Source of the DNA: Shewanella decolorationis S12
GTDB lineage: Bacteria > Pseudomonadota > Gammaproteobacteria > Enterobacterales > Shewanellaceae
DNA: 64,000 bases
Assembly (NCBI RefSeq): GCF_000485795.1
Contig: NZ_AXZL01000076.1
Span: 186,001-250,000, forward strand
Direction of reading: 5' to 3'
The translations under genes and the position numbers were made by a program. The notes under the pieces are model-generated. The model did not search any database and was not told where the DNA came from. It saw only the letters and a program-made list of their open reading frames with translations. Numbering within the stretch: position 1 is the stretch's first letter; every line of letters begins with the position of its first letter. This document shows positions 7,841 to 18,158 of this stretch, piece after piece.

Positions 7841-9565
7841 TTAAAACGGAAAGATGACTGGCACCATAAAAATCACTATCAGGGAATAAAGCACAGATAG
7901 CGGTAGCCCTAAGCGCAAAAAGTCACTGAAACGATAGTTGCCCGCGTTAAACACCATCAAGTTAGTTTGATAGCCGTAGGGCGAAATAAAACTGGCACTG
8001 GCACCAAACACCACGGCCATAATAAACGGCCTTGGATCAACGCCATAATTCAGCGCCACCGCATAGGCAATCGGAAAGGCCAAAGCCGCCGCGGCATTAT
8101 TGGTAACGAGTTCCGTCAGTAATAAGGTGACTAAATAGACCCCCACAAAGGCGCCAAATACCCCATAACCATTGATTGCACCAAGTAAGCCTTGAGCGAG
8201 TCCCTCAGCAAGACCTGTGCTCATCATCAGGTTCGCCAGCCCCAAAGCACTGCCGACTATCACCACTAATTCCAGCGGGAAACGACGCTTAAGTTCAGAT
8301 AAGGTCACGGCGCCAATGGCAAAGTAGCTCAGCAGTAATAACACCAATCCTTTTGCCAAGGGTAAAATCCCCGCCAGACTCAGGCCAATCGTCAGCACAA
8401 ATCCGGCTAACACGATACGACTACGTTTAGTGTCTAAACGCACATTTAAATCGAGCCCGCTGACGGCGGCAAATTCGGTACTCAGCTTAGCATTGGTGCT
8501 AAAACCATCCCCCGGCGTCAGCAGCAACACATCGCCTGGTTGTAAAACAATATCGCCCAAACCACCTTTTAACGGATGATGACCGCGACGAATCGCCATA
8601 ACCGCCGCATCAAACTGCTCGCGAAAACGAGATTCCTTTAAGCTGCTGCCCACTAGACTCGATGAAGGAGCTAACACGGCTTCGACTAGGTTTTGCCCCT
8701 TGGCTTGATGTTTGCCAAACCAATCTAGGCCATCGAATTGATGTAACAGCTCCACCGACTCCACCGCGCCACTGAAACGCAGCACATCGTCCGCCTGTAA
8801 CACTAACTGTGGCGGAACCGGACAAATACAAATACCGCTGCGCTCTAGCTCGACTAAATAGAGCTTTTTCAGGGCTCTTAATTTGTTATCCACCACGCTA
8901 CGCCCAACTAAAGGCGAGCCTTTGGCCACGTGGGCTTCCAGCAGATAGGGCAGTGTTTCTTCAGTCGTATCCTCTCGCCTGTCGGGTAAGGTATTGGCCA
9001 ATACAATCAGCAGCACTATGCCTAACAGCACAATCAGCGTGGCCACAGGGGTGAACTCAAAGAACCCCAGCGCAGGCAAGCCCGCATTCTCGACAAACGA
9101 GTTGACGATAAGGTTAGTGGAAGTACCGATTAAGGTCAGCGTACCGCCCAGAATCGCCGCATAGTTAAGTGGTAACAACAACTTAGCCGGAGCGTGGGCC
9201 TGATTACGGCGCACCACCCCAATCAAAGATGCAACGACGGCGGTGTTATTGGTAAAAGAGGACAGCAGCGCCGTCGAAAACCCCAATTTTGCCATAGTCA
9301 CCGCAAGCGAATTATTGCCAATCACTTGGCTTAACTTGCCCAGCAGTGAGGTTTTTTCCAGTGCCGTCGCCGCCAGCACCAATAACACCAGTGTGACTAA
9401 ACCTGTGTTGGTAAAGCTAGTTAGCGCCGTGTCGAGTGATACCATTCCTAGGAGGTAACAGAGTAAAAAAGCAAATAAAAACAACACAGCGGGATTAATG
9501 CGGCCGACGATTAAGCCAGCCACTAATCCAAACAACACTATAGCTAATAGCCACAAGTCACTCAC
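7841..9565 (-). CDS. SLC13/DASS-type sulfate permease with RCK (TrkA-C) domains
   Basis: 574 residues. Membrane segments at both ends flank a soluble middle with two TrkA-C domains (VAKGSPLVGRSVVDNKLRALKKLYLVEL...DDVLRFSG and VEAVLAPSSSLVGSSLKESRFREQ...GDVLLLTPG). The membrane parts carry SLC13 signatures: SSFTNNTAVVASL, LIGTSTNLIVNSF and, in the second half, ELVTNNAAAALAFPIAYA. SLC13 permeases with this layout carry anions such as sulfate with sodium. The position between cysN (3 bases apart) and cysC makes sulfate uptake the likely job. No CysTWA or CysP-type ABC sulfate importer is in this window. Direct substrate evidence is absent. Confidence 0.88.
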   Translation of the reverse strand: MSDLWLLAIVLFGLVAGLIVGRINPAVLFLFAFLLCYLLGMVSLDTALTSFTNTGLVTLVLLVLAATALEKTSLLGKLSQVIGNNSLAVTMAKLGFSTALLSSFTNNTAVVASLIGVVRRNQAHAPAKLLLPLNYAAILGGTLTLIGTSTNLIVNSFVENAGLPALGFFEFTPVATLIVLLGIVLLIVLANTLPDRREDTTEETLPYLLEAHVAKGSPLVGRSVVDNKLRALKKLYLVELERSGICICPVPPQLVLQADDVLRFSGAVESVELLHQFDGLDWFGKHQAKGQNLVEAVLAPSSSLVGSSLKESRFREQFDAAVMAIRRGHHPLKGGLGDIVLQPGDVLLLTPGDGFSTNAKLSTEFAAVSGLDLNVRLDTKRSRIVLAGFVLTIGLSLAGILPLAKGLVLLLLSYFAIGAVTLSELKRRFPLELVVIVGSALGLANLMMSTGLAEGLAQGLLGAINGYGVFGAFVGVYLVTLLLTELVTNNAAAALAFPIAYAVALNYGVDPRPFIMAVVFGASASFISPYGYQTNLMVFNAGNYRFSDFLRLGLPLSVLYSLIVIFMVPVIFPF

Positions 9566-9568
9566 GTA

Positions 9569-11011
9569 TTAGGCTCCAAGCTTTGAAATATCGATCGCTT
9601 GCCAATGTGGGAAGTGCTTACGCACCAGCGCATTAAACTCGATTTCAAAGGCGCTAAATTGTGAAGACGCTTGCTTGTTCACATGCTGTCCCGATACCAC
9701 CATCACAGCCGCAACAGTAGCATTGGATAAACGGTCAATCAGGATCATGCCGCCAGTATCACGTACCAGAGAATAGGCATCGAAAACGATATCTTCGGTC
9801 AACTCTAAGGTCACGCGGGCGATGGCATTGAGCCCTAAAGTGTCGGCGTTGCTGCGCGCAAGCGTGTTCACATCAACCACATAGTCGATAGCCGTAACAG
9901 AGGCTTGGGTCTTCTTACCCGCAACTTTAATGTCGTATAACTGGCCGAGTTGTAATGGTTTTTCATCCATCCACACTAGGTCAGCCACGATTTGATTGGC
10001 AACCTGTGGCGCACTCTCTGGCAGTGCCAGTAAGTCACCGCGGGAAATATCGATTTCATCTTCTAAGGTGATAGTGACGGCTTGCCCTGCAGTCGCTTCG
10101 GCGAGATCGCCATCGAAGGTCACAATGCGTTCAACCTTGCTACGCTTACCCGAAGGCAGCGCAACCACCTCGTCACCCACCTTGATGACACCAGAGGCTA
10201 AAGTTCCGGCAAAACCACGAAAATCGAGATTTGGACGCGACACATATTGCACTGGGAAGCGTACAGGCAAGGCGCTAAGTTCACGTTGGGTATCAATGGT
10301 TTCGAGTAACTCCAGCAGCGTGCCACCCTGATACCAAGGCGTATGTAGACTCGGCTCAACCACGTTATCACCATTGAGGGCCGATAAAGGCACAAAGTGA
10401 ATATCTAAGTCGCCAAAATATTTTACGAACTCACTGAAATCATTACGGATACGATTGAATACTTGCTCATCGAACCCGAGTAAATCCATCTTATTAACCG
10501 CGACCACAAAGTGGCGAATGCCCAGCAAAGAGGCAATAAAGGCATGACGCTTAGTTTGAGTCTGCACGCCGTAACGCGCATCCACTAAGATCACCGCTAG
10601 ATCACAGGTTGAGGCACCAGTCGCCATATTACGGGTGTACTGCTCATGGCCTGGGGTATCAGCGATAATAAACTTACGCTTATCGCTTGAAAAATAACGA
10701 TAAGCGACATCGATAGTAATGCCCTGCTCGCGCTCGGCTTGCAGACCATCCACCAGCAAAGCCAAGTCGATGGCTTCGCCCGTTGTGCCCATCTTAGCGC
10801 TATCATTTTTTAAGCTGGCGAGTTGGTCTTCGTAAATCTGCGCGCTGTCATGCAGTAAACGGCCAATAAGGGTGCTCTTGCCATCGTCTACGCTGCCGCA
10901 GGTTAAAAAGCGCAACAAACCCTTATGTTGTTGCTGGGCTAGATATTCTTTTACCCCGTGCTGACTAATTTCTGCCGCCATACGATTGGTTTTATTGACC
11001 GCTTTATCCAT
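9569..11011 (-). CDS. cysN: Sulfate adenylyltransferase subunit 1, CysN (GTPase)
   Basis: 480 residues (E. coli 475). GTPase motifs are clear: [10 protein letters not shown] (G1), [12 protein letters not shown] (G3) and NKMD (G4), with [14 protein letters not shown] between. A translation-factor-like domain 2 ([24 protein letters not shown]) follows. CysN hydrolyses GTP to drive APS formation by CysD. The start is ATG at 11011, with GAG six bases upstream; an in-frame upstream codon at 11053 would add 14 unrelated residues. The gene is followed by the permease after 3 bases and preceded by cysD, 129 bases away on the same strand. There is no fused CysC domain: cysC is separate. Confidence 0.96.
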   Translation of the reverse strand: MDKAVNKTNRMAAEISQHGVKEYLAQQQHKGLLRFLTCGSVDDGKSTLIGRLLHDSAQIYEDQLASLKNDSAKMGTTGEAIDLALLVDGLQAEREQGITIDVAYRYFSSDKRKFIIADTPGHEQYTRNMATGASTCDLAVILVDARYGVQTQTKRHAFIASLLGIRHFVVAVNKMDLLGFDEQVFNRIRNDFSEFVKYFGDLDIHFVPLSALNGDNVVEPSLHTPWYQGGTLLELLETIDTQRELSALPVRFPVQYVSRPNLDFRGFAGTLASGVIKVGDEVVALPSGKRSKVERIVTFDGDLAEATAGQAVTITLEDEIDISRGDLLALPESAPQVANQIVADLVWMDEKPLQLGQLYDIKVAGKKTQASVTAIDYVVDVNTLARSNADTLGLNAIARVTLELTEDIVFDAYSLVRDTGGMILIDRLSNATVAAVMVVSGQHVNKQASSQFSAFEIEFNALVRKHFPHWQAIDISKLGA

Positions 11012-11140
11012 CTTTATCTCACTCTTATCTTGCTCAACTGTTCGTGAAATCACTGGTACTTGATTGCTCTAAAAGCCTTCATCGGGACATTCACAAAATC
11101 GGTTTAATCTGTCTCTAACCTGCGCTCGAAATGCCTTGGT

Positions 11141-12049
11141 TTAGAAATAACCTTGGCGTTTCTTCTGCTCCATCGATGCACTCTGATCCGAGTCAATCAA
11201 TCGCCCTTGGCGTTCGCTCGAGCGAGTTAGCAGCATTTCTTCGATGATTTTTTCGAGATTATCCGCCTGCGAATGCATCGCCGCCGTCAATGGATAACAA
11301 CCTAAGGTTCTAAAACGCACCACTTCATGCTTGATGGTTTCGCCTTCTTCAAGCTTCATACGCTCATCGTCGGCCATAATCAGCTGACCGCCACGCTCAA
11401 CCACAGGGCGCTCGGCGGCAAAATACAGTGGCACTAACTCAATGTTTTCTTGATAGATATATTGCCAAATATCGAGTTCAGTCCAGTTAGATAACGGGAA
11501 GACACGAATACTTTCGCCCTTATTAACCGCGCCGTTATAGGTGCGCCACAGCTCGGGGCGTTGATTCTTGGGATCCCATCTGTGGTGACGATCGCGGAAC
11601 GAATACACTCGCTCCTTCGCGCGGGACTTTTCCTCATCGCGTCGCGCACCACCGAATGCGGCATCGAAACCATATTGGTTTAAGGCTTGTTTTAAGCCTT
11701 GGGTTTTCATGATGTCAGTGTGCTTGGCACTGCCATGATCGAAGGGATTAATCCCTTGGGCAACGCCTTCGGGGTTGGTGTGGGTTAATAATTCAAAACC
11801 AAACTTTTTCGCCTGCGCATCACGAAAGGCGATCATCTCTTTGAATTTCCAGCCCGTATCCACGTGCAGCAAGGGGAATGGGATCTTGCCGGGATAAAAG
11901 GCTTTACGCGCAAGGTGTAACATCACCGAAGAATCTTTTCCGATGGAATACAACATTACTGGATTGTCGAATTCGGCAGCGACTTCACGAATGATCTGAA
12001 TGCTTTCGGCTTCCAGTTGTTGTAAGTGGCTTAATTCACGCCCGGCCAT
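11141..12049 (-). CDS. cysD: Sulfate adenylyltransferase subunit 2, CysD
   Basis: 302 residues, the same length as E. coli CysD. It is a PP-loop ATP pyrophosphatase family member: [20 protein letters not shown] near residue 33, [32 protein letters not shown] and the C-terminal [20 protein letters not shown]. It forms APS from ATP and sulfate as a heterodimer with CysN. It follows cobA on the same strand and precedes cysN. Confidence 0.97.
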   Translation of the reverse strand: MAGRELSHLQQLEAESIQIIREVAAEFDNPVMLYSIGKDSSVMLHLARKAFYPGKIPFPLLHVDTGWKFKEMIAFRDAQAKKFGFELLTHTNPEGVAQGINPFDHGSAKHTDIMKTQGLKQALNQYGFDAAFGGARRDEEKSRAKERVYSFRDRHHRWDPKNQRPELWRTYNGAVNKGESIRVFPLSNWTELDIWQYIYQENIELVPLYFAAERPVVERGGQLIMADDERMKLEEGETIKHEVVRFRTLGCYPLTAAMHSQADNLEKIIEEMLLTRSSERQGRLIDSDQSASMEQKKRQGYF

Positions 12050-12127
12050 ACTCTTCTCCGTTTACCTAAAATGGGCTGCAAAAGGCAGCTGGATTTAACT
12101 TAACTATTTCTAAAAAATCTGATTTAA

Positions 12128-12952
12128 CTAAACTTTTGCCACAATCTTGGCGGCATCCGCGGTATCGGGTGCGGACTCGCCCTTAGGTTGGAACCAATTT
12201 AAGCTGTCAGCTAACGCAACCACTTCGCCAATAATCATCAGGGCGGGCATTTGCAATTGCGGATTGGCCGCGAGCTGCTCGAGTGAATCTAATTGACCAA
12301 TAAAACACTGCTGCGACTGAGTGGTCGCCTTAGAGACAATCGCCACTGGGGTTTGTGGGCTACGGCCAGCATCGATTAATCCTTGACGAATAATGCCCGC
12401 ATTTAAAATTCCCATATACACAACTAAGGTATTGTTTGGATTAGCGTAACCTTGCCAGTCCATCGGACGGCTTTCGAGCTGACAATGACCAGTGATAAAG
12501 GTCACCCCTTGGGCATAATCCCTGTGAGTTAATGGAATGCCCGCATAGGCCGAAGTGCCGCTGGCGGCGGTAATACCAGGAACCACTTCAAATTCGACGC
12601 CCGCTTCAACTAAGGTTTGTAACTCTTCACCACCGCGGCCAAAAATAAAGGGATCGCCGCCCTTGAGGCGTACCACGTTTTTACGGGTATAAGCTTTCGT
12701 CACCAGTAACTGATTAATTTCATCCTGCGCAGCACTATGTTTACCAGCACGTTTGCCAACGGCAATCTTCTCTGCATCTTTGGGGATCAAATCGAGGATA
12801 TCTTGGCTGACGAGCGCATCGTATAGCACAGCGTCGGCTGACTTGAGAATGCGCCAAGCCTTGAGGGTTAATAGCTCCACGTCTCCGGGGCCCGCGCCAA
12901 CTAGCCAGACTTTGCCCTTCGCCCCTTGGCCCAGTAAAGATAAAATTTCCAT
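12128..12952 (-). CDS. cobA: Uroporphyrinogen-III C-methyltransferase
   Basis: 274 residues, an SUMT-type methyltransferase. Motifs: KVWLVGAGPGDVELLTLKAW near residue 16, VLYDALVS, VGKRAGKHSAAQDEIN, RLKGGDPFIFGRGGEE and VVPGITAASGTSAYAGIPLTHRD. It makes precorrin-2 for siroheme, the cofactor of CysI. It lacks the oxidase/chelatase part of CysG, so that step is done elsewhere. A longer in-frame start at 13024 exists; ATG at 12952 has GGGGA about five bases upstream and gives a normal N-terminus. It is the first gene of the sulfate activation operon. Confidence 0.94.
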   Translation of the reverse strand: MEILSLLGQGAKGKVWLVGAGPGDVELLTLKAWRILKSADAVLYDALVSQDILDLIPKDAEKIAVGKRAGKHSAAQDEINQLLVTKAYTRKNVVRLKGGDPFIFGRGGEELQTLVEAGVEFEVVPGITAASGTSAYAGIPLTHRDYAQGVTFITGHCQLESRPMDWQGYANPNNTLVVYMGILNAGIIRQGLIDAGRSPQTPVAIVSKATTQSQQCFIGQLDSLEQLAANPQLQMPALMIIGEVVALADSLNWFQPKGESAPDTADAAKIVAKV

Positions 12953-13382
12953 CACATTCCCCGATATGAGATCAATGTGTTGCAATATAGCTCTAGTTAT
13001 ATTCCTTAATAAATATAAAATCATTAATTGTTATATCAAAAAGAAATAAAAACAGGGCTTAGAATCAAGCCAATTCACTATACTTGAGGGCGGCAAAAGC
13101 GCTACAGGCCTAAAAATAATTTAAATAGTTGAAATAAAAGGATAAATCAATATTTCAAGGCTGATTTTCCGGCAATCAAAACTTGCATAAAGTCACATAA
13201 CCGCACTATGTTATTGCTAAAAATTCTACTTAGTTGCTTCTTTAGATCACGAAAATAGGTTCAATATCGCCATAACCAAGTTGGGCAAATGGCAGGGTTT
13301 CTCACAATAGATCCACAAACTAATGTTAAGCTGGGCAAACAACGAGAAAGCGTAAGGCAAACAGACACATCAAGGAGGGCCG
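12953..13382. other. Divergent intergenic region cobA / pldA
   Basis: A 430-base AT-rich spacer with the promoter of the cobA-cysDN-permease-cysC operon. It probably includes a CysB binding site, but the loose consensus does not let me place one. AGGAGG at 13373-13378 is the ribosome binding site of pldA. Confidence 0.55.
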
Positions 13383-14267
13383 ATGTCCCTATTTTATAAA
13401 GGTATCGCATTAATTGGGCTGTTAACTTGTACTGGACTTCAAGCGGAAGAATCCCTTGTTGAAGGAAGAGTACAGGACGAGCTAGCCACCTCAGAACGTC
13501 CCTTCGTGATCACGCCGCATAAAGTGAATTACATTTTACCCGCCACCTACAATCCCGATCCCAATATGGCGCCCTTCGCCCAAGATGCGGCCGAAAACGA
13601 CTATACCCTGGACGAAATGGAAGCTAAGTTCCAGATAAGCTTTAAATTTCCTCTTTGGTATAACGTCTTTGGCGACAATGGCCACCTGTTTTTTGCCTAC
13701 ACAAACCAATCCTATTGGCAGCTGTATAACAAGGATATTTCTTCCCCGTTCCGTGAAACTAACCACGAACCCGAAATCTTTATGCTGTTTAACAATGACT
13801 GGAAAATCGGCAGCGTGACCAACTCCTTCTGGGGCTTTGGTGCGGTACATCAATCGAATGGTAGGTCAGGGTTACTATCCCGAAGTTGGAATCGCATCTA
13901 TGGCACTATGATTTTTGATGCCGGTCCATTGGCCTTTGCCACTAAGGTGTGGTGGCGTATTCCTGAGGATGAAAAAACCGATATCCATCAACCCCGTGGC
14001 GACGATAACCCTGACATCGATGAATACATAGGTAAAGCTGAGTTTGTAGGGGTTTATGGCATCGATGACCATAGATTCACCCTCACCCTAAAAACCAACT
14101 TTAAAGATATTGACCGAGGCTCGGCAGAATTTACTTGGAGCTACCCGATAATCGGCAATTTACGCCTTTATACTCAATATTTTAACGGATATGGTGAGAG
14201 CCTTATCGACTATAACCATCATAATCAACGTATTGGTATTGGCGTTTCCCTAAACGATATTCTCTAG
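13383..14267 (+). CDS. pldA: Outer-membrane phospholipase A (OMPLA)
   Basis: 294 residues with a signal peptide ending near LQA at residue 21. The catalytic triad can be placed by spacing: H156 and S158 in AVHQSNGRS, and N170 in SWNRIY, the same intervals as His142-Ser144-Asn156 of E. coli PldA. Strand pairs such as GHLFFAYTNQSYWQLYN and LRLYTQYFNGYGESLIDYNHHNQRIGIGVS follow the outer-membrane barrel pattern. PldA hydrolyses phospholipids misplaced in the outer leaflet and is activated by dimerisation with calcium. The strong ribosome binding site suggests good expression. Confidence 0.95.
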   Translation: MSLFYKGIALIGLLTCTGLQAEESLVEGRVQDELATSERPFVITPHKVNYILPATYNPDPNMAPFAQDAAENDYTLDEMEAKFQISFKFPLWYNVFGDNGHLFFAYTNQSYWQLYNKDISSPFRETNHEPEIFMLFNNDWKIGSVTNSFWGFGAVHQSNGRSGLLSRSWNRIYGTMIFDAGPLAFATKVWWRIPEDEKTDIHQPRGDDNPDIDEYIGKAEFVGVYGIDDHRFTLTLKTNFKDIDRGSAEFTWSYPIIGNLRLYTQYFNGYGESLIDYNHHNQRIGIGVSLNDIL

Positions 14268-14453
14268 TCTCTTAACCGTGACAAGGCACAAAAAATAGCC
14301 ATAATTCTATGCTGACTGATGAGAACTGCTGTTAAATTGCTCAAATGGACACGAGCAAAAGGTGCGCTCTGGTGATTTATATTGCCAAAATAGACATTTA
14401 CATCGATAGTCGCACACCTTTTTAGCAGTAAAAGTAAGTTGTCATGGAGGAAT

Positions 14454-16001
14454 ATGAATTTTAGCTATCGCACTGTCGTTAGTTTGCTGGGCGTGATTAT
14501 TTGCGCGAGCCTTATCAGGCTCGCGTTTTTCGCTATTCCTGAAAAAGCACAACCCACGCTAACGACCAAAGATATTCGCCAAGATCTCTATATTCTGTTT
14601 GACCAAATTGAGCAACACTCGGCATTTTACGCACTAGATCCACAGACCAATGAGCAGCAGATCAAACGACTGGCAGGGTTAATCACAGCACAATATCAAG
14701 ATGTTGTACCTAAAGAGCGCTTCGCCGCCGAACTCACAAAACTACTTAATACCTTAAAAGACCCTGGGACACAGGTTGCGAAAGTCGAAAATAGCAGCGG
14801 CGAACTGCCCTTAACACTCAGGCCCGTCAACGAGCAATGGCTCGCCTTGGACAGCCAAAATAATCCCATCAGCGCCGATTTTCCCTTTATTACCCATATC
14901 GATGGCATTCCCTTAAGCAAATGGATTTCGGCCAGCCAAGCGTATTTATCTGAGCCTGCAAAAAATAGTCAAGAGATGCAGCTGATTTGGCTCAAGCGAC
15001 TCAATTTGCTGCGGGAGGACTTAGGCTTAAGCATCAAGCCCCATGTGCTGATAAGCTTAATTAATGATGATTTGCAGACCACGCAAGTGACTATCGCCCT
15101 GCCGCAACCATCGAAAACCATAGTTAAACCGATTGAGGATGAGACTGAGCTGAGTTTTGAAAGCCTGATCACTCAACTCGATAATTTGGCCCCGACGGCG
15201 CCAATCAGGCCTGATTATTCATTAGAGCAGATTAATCCGACGACAGCACGGCTCAAGATTGATGATCTCTATGCCTTTGAACTCGATAAAAGACAACAAG
15301 ACGCCCTACGCCAAGGCATGGAGCAACCATTGTTGATTGTCGATTTGAGGCAAGCGAGGGGCTTTAGTCCTAAATTACTGACCATGTTGTCGCGTTATCA
15401 AGATATGCAGCCCAATACTAGCCAGTATCACTCGGCGGTTGAACAAATCATGGGATTTGCTCACTACCGCCGCTCGCCAGAACTGAGGAATGATTATTTA
15501 AGGCCCCTAAATTTTAGGCCGCTCGAGGCACTGGAACTCAGCTCGCCTCGACTTAAGGTGTTAACGAGGCGTCTGCCAAGCATAGATGAAAACCGATTTA
15601 GCCCTTGGTTTGTTCGCACAAAACCCGAAGTTGTAGCCGAAGGCAATAATCGCCTTGCGCTGCTTGTCAGTCCTTTGTGTAAACAGGAATGCGAGTGGAT
15701 AGCCTACCGCACTAAAGCTTGGTCTAGGGTGAATCTGATTGGCGAAAAAACCTCGGGGGATTTTGCCAGACAATACCAACTCACCTTACCTAACAGTGAC
15801 TTAGATGTTCGCTTTAGCAGCTCACTTACCTATGACGCCGCAGGCGAACTGCTTTCAGGAAAAGGCACTGAGCCTGATATTTGGCTGCCACAGAACAGCG
15901 ATATTGAATGGCAAGGGCTGGTCAGTTTAGTGCGCGCTGCGAAACCGAAATCCATAGACACGCCTCTCGGTTCTCAACCTAAGTTAGCGCAAGCCAATTA
16001 A
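14454..16001 (+). CDS. S41 peptidase-like protein lacking the usual catalytic serine
   Basis: 515 residues with a single N-terminal membrane segment (VVSLLGVIICASLIRLAFFAI), so probably an anchored periplasmic protein. The C-terminal part follows the S41 tail-specific peptidase plan: LLIVDLRQARGFSP, LALLVSPLCKQECEWIAYR, VNLIGEKTSGDF and GKGTEPDIWLP. In active members the second motif reads like S-A-A-E or S-A-S-E. Here the position three before Glu414 is Gln411, so the nucleophile seems lost. The N-terminal half (LYILFDQIEQHSAFYALD) resembles the helical cap of the same family. ATG at 14454 has GGAGGA just upstream, and an earlier in-frame TTG at 14439 is unlikely. Possibly a non-catalytic binding protein. 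Confidence 0.62.
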   Translation: MNFSYRTVVSLLGVIICASLIRLAFFAIPEKAQPTLTTKDIRQDLYILFDQIEQHSAFYALDPQTNEQQIKRLAGLITAQYQDVVPKERFAAELTKLLNTLKDPGTQVAKVENSSGELPLTLRPVNEQWLALDSQNNPISADFPFITHIDGIPLSKWISASQAYLSEPAKNSQEMQLIWLKRLNLLREDLGLSIKPHVLISLINDDLQTTQVTIALPQPSKTIVKPIEDETELSFESLITQLDNLAPTAPIRPDYSLEQINPTTARLKIDDLYAFELDKRQQDALRQGMEQPLLIVDLRQARGFSPKLLTMLSRYQDMQPNTSQYHSAVEQIMGFAHYRRSPELRNDYLRPLNFRPLEALELSSPRLKVLTRRLPSIDENRFSPWFVRTKPEVVAEGNNRLALLVSPLCKQECEWIAYRTKAWSRVNLIGEKTSGDFARQYQLTLPNSDLDVRFSSSLTYDAAGELLSGKGTEPDIWLPQNSDIEWQGLVSLVRAAKPKSIDTPLGSQPKLAQAN

Positions 16002-16004
16002 CAA

Positions 16005-16029
16005 AAAAGCCAGCAATCTGCTGGCTTTT
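16005..16029. terminator. Bidirectional terminator
   Basis: AAAAGCCAGC and GCTGGCTTTT around a five-base loop, between two convergent genes. Confidence 0.85.
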
Positions 16030-16054
16030 CGATTAACACTCTAAGGTATCAAGC

Positions 16055-17791
16055 TTACTTCTTCTCGCTCGCTTTTGAGTTCATCACAGAACCAAACACT
16101 ATGCCCTGTTTGTTCACATCGAAGCTCATTTGCACGCGCATATTGTAATCTTTCAGCATTTGCAGCTCTTCAGGAATCGGCTCGCCAGTCAGTTCTAACA
16201 GGGTCAGCACTGGGGTAAACATCTTACCGTAGTCAGCCGACATGCTGTACAGCCCATTGGCCGATGGCTTTTCGCCTGCCAGTTTATTGGCTAACGCTAA
16301 GCCCTTGTCGCCAGAGTAAACCACTAAATGTTGTCCCTTAATCGCCAGCATCGGCTTGATGTTCATCTCAGGCGGCAACATTAACAGTGGTGATAAGTCG
16401 GTAGGCTCGCCATTATCCGCAACTTGCAGTTCAGCCAGCATAGGTGCAAAAGGTTTCACCATATTGAACAGCATTGAAGGATTATCAGCCGTTAAGCTCA
16501 CTAAGGCATCTAAGCTTTCAAGCTTGGGCTCTTGGTCTTGTGTGCTCATCTTATAATCGAGCAATGACAGGCTCAAACCTTTAACGCCGTTAGCCATGCC
16601 GGTAAACATACCTAACATCGCAGGGCTCTGTTGGCTTAATTCAGCTTGCAACTCGGCAAGCGGTGCACAGGTTAACTGCGGCTTTTGCAGATCGTCCCAA
16701 ATCGCCGTCAGTGAAGGCGCAACTTCGTTAACGTCAATCCCCAGCCCCATCGAGAAGATAGTACTGTTAATGTCAGCTAGGTGGGTTGGAATGTAGCCGC
16801 GCATTTTTTGCAATGCGGTTAAGATTGCCTGATTTTTGCTTTCAACCACAAAAGAGGCCGCCATATGGCTTTCTTTTTCGGTCGAACTAAATGCGGTTAA
16901 TCCCGCAACAGTACGAGGCCAGTTAGCAGCAATGGCGGTTAGCTCAGTTTTACATTCAGGAGTACGGATTTCCGCTAACGGATCTTCACCTTGGCTTTCT
17001 TCCGCCATGAATTGAGTAAGCTGTTTGCCTAGCATATTGCCATCGGGAGAGGTAATCGCTTTAACAATCTCAACGTGGTTGATAAAGCTGATGCTATCTT
17101 CCATAAAACCATGGGTTTTAATGATGTCTTTCAGCATGCCTGAAGCGGCTAAGGATTGAGTCGGTTTCTTTAATCCAAAGGCCATTTCTAAGATTTCTGG
17201 CTCAATCGTTGTGCCAGACAAGGTCACAGTTAAGATGCCATCTTTATGGGCAAATAAAAGGTCAACCTTCTCAGTAGAACCTTCTTCAGCGAGTGAATAA
17301 GCACGATAATCAACGCCCGCTAGGGTGCGCTTCTCATGGGTGAAACCGCTGTCTTTCTCGGCTTTATCCAAGACTGCCCAAAATGCATCGATTTGATCCA
17401 CATTGGTTTTAAGTACGGGGATCACGCCCAAGGTATAGAAAAAAGGCTCGACTTCATTTGGTAAACCAAAGGTCTTAAGCAATTGGGTTGGATTTTTTAT
17501 CCCATCCATATACTGCGTATAGATGCTGACAAAGAACTTGGCCATAGGGCTATCTAATTCGCCTAATTCGGCCAACGAATCCGTAGAGTATTGCTGGTAA
17601 TTACCAGAAATAGATTGCAGGTAGTTTTTCAGTGGGAAAGGTTTTAACTGACCTGAAAATACTGGGGTGTCGGCAGGGATATAATCAAGCAAAGGATTGG
17701 CCGAAGCACTCGAGCTAGTTCCATGCTGAGTATACCAATAAGCACCTGCTCCCGCTGCAATAATTGCCGCAGCAATAACAATCTTCTTCAT
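16055..17791 (-). CDS. Membrane-anchored protein of unknown function
   Basis: 578 residues. The N-terminus is a hydrophobic anchor or signal peptide (KKIVIAAAIIAAGAGAYWYTQ), then LLDYIPADTPVFSGQLKPFP. That opening recalls DUF3352-type and similar periplasmic proteins in which 'PADT..' begins a repeated alpha/beta domain. Later blocks, such as SDSISFINHVEIVKAI, and LLMLPPEMNIKPMLAIKGQHLVVYSGDKGLALANKL, repeat a 'compute, then test' layout. Two Cys pairs (PECKTEL and LTCAPL) may form a disulfide. No catalytic motif is visible. It ends convergent with the S41-like gene and shares no operon. I do not recognise a function. Confidence 0.6.
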   Translation of the reverse strand: MKKIVIAAAIIAAGAGAYWYTQHGTSSSASANPLLDYIPADTPVFSGQLKPFPLKNYLQSISGNYQQYSTDSLAELGELDSPMAKFFVSIYTQYMDGIKNPTQLLKTFGLPNEVEPFFYTLGVIPVLKTNVDQIDAFWAVLDKAEKDSGFTHEKRTLAGVDYRAYSLAEEGSTEKVDLLFAHKDGILTVTLSGTTIEPEILEMAFGLKKPTQSLAASGMLKDIIKTHGFMEDSISFINHVEIVKAITSPDGNMLGKQLTQFMAEESQGEDPLAEIRTPECKTELTAIAANWPRTVAGLTAFSSTEKESHMAASFVVESKNQAILTALQKMRGYIPTHLADINSTIFSMGLGIDVNEVAPSLTAIWDDLQKPQLTCAPLAELQAELSQQSPAMLGMFTGMANGVKGLSLSLLDYKMSTQDQEPKLESLDALVSLTADNPSMLFNMVKPFAPMLAELQVADNGEPTDLSPLLMLPPEMNIKPMLAIKGQHLVVYSGDKGLALANKLAGEKPSANGLYSMSADYGKMFTPVLTLLELTGEPIPEELQMLKDYNMRVQMSFDVNKQGIVFGSVMNSKASEKK

Positions 17792-18158
17792 CTAAAACTC
17801 CATTTAATCATCGTCAAAGTGATAAAAATAATACCGAAAGCATTAGCCTCCGGTATTTAAATACTGACCTATTGTCATTCCTTTTTACACGCGTCATGGC
17901 AAACCAACATCCGACACAAGCTAAAAATTAGCGAGGGGAATAGCCAAAGGACTGAGTGTATTTGAAGGGGAAATTCGTGCGCTAATTTACCATTAATTAA
18001 CCTAGGATGCGAATCAAGCTGCACGATTAAGACAAATTCGTTTAGCAAACTAAATGAAATTTACATTCAGAGCCTAATTCATCTTGAGGATAAAGTTCAT
18101 ATTAACGATAAAGCACATGGCATATTAATAAGACAAAAGTTATCGCCTTATTTATTCG
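17792..18158. other. Intergenic region upstream of the membrane-anchored protein
   Basis: AT-rich spacer of 367 bases between two leftward genes. It should hold the promoter of the 16055-17791 gene and the 3' end of the mtgA transcript. I see no ORF and no clear hairpin. Confidence 0.5.
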
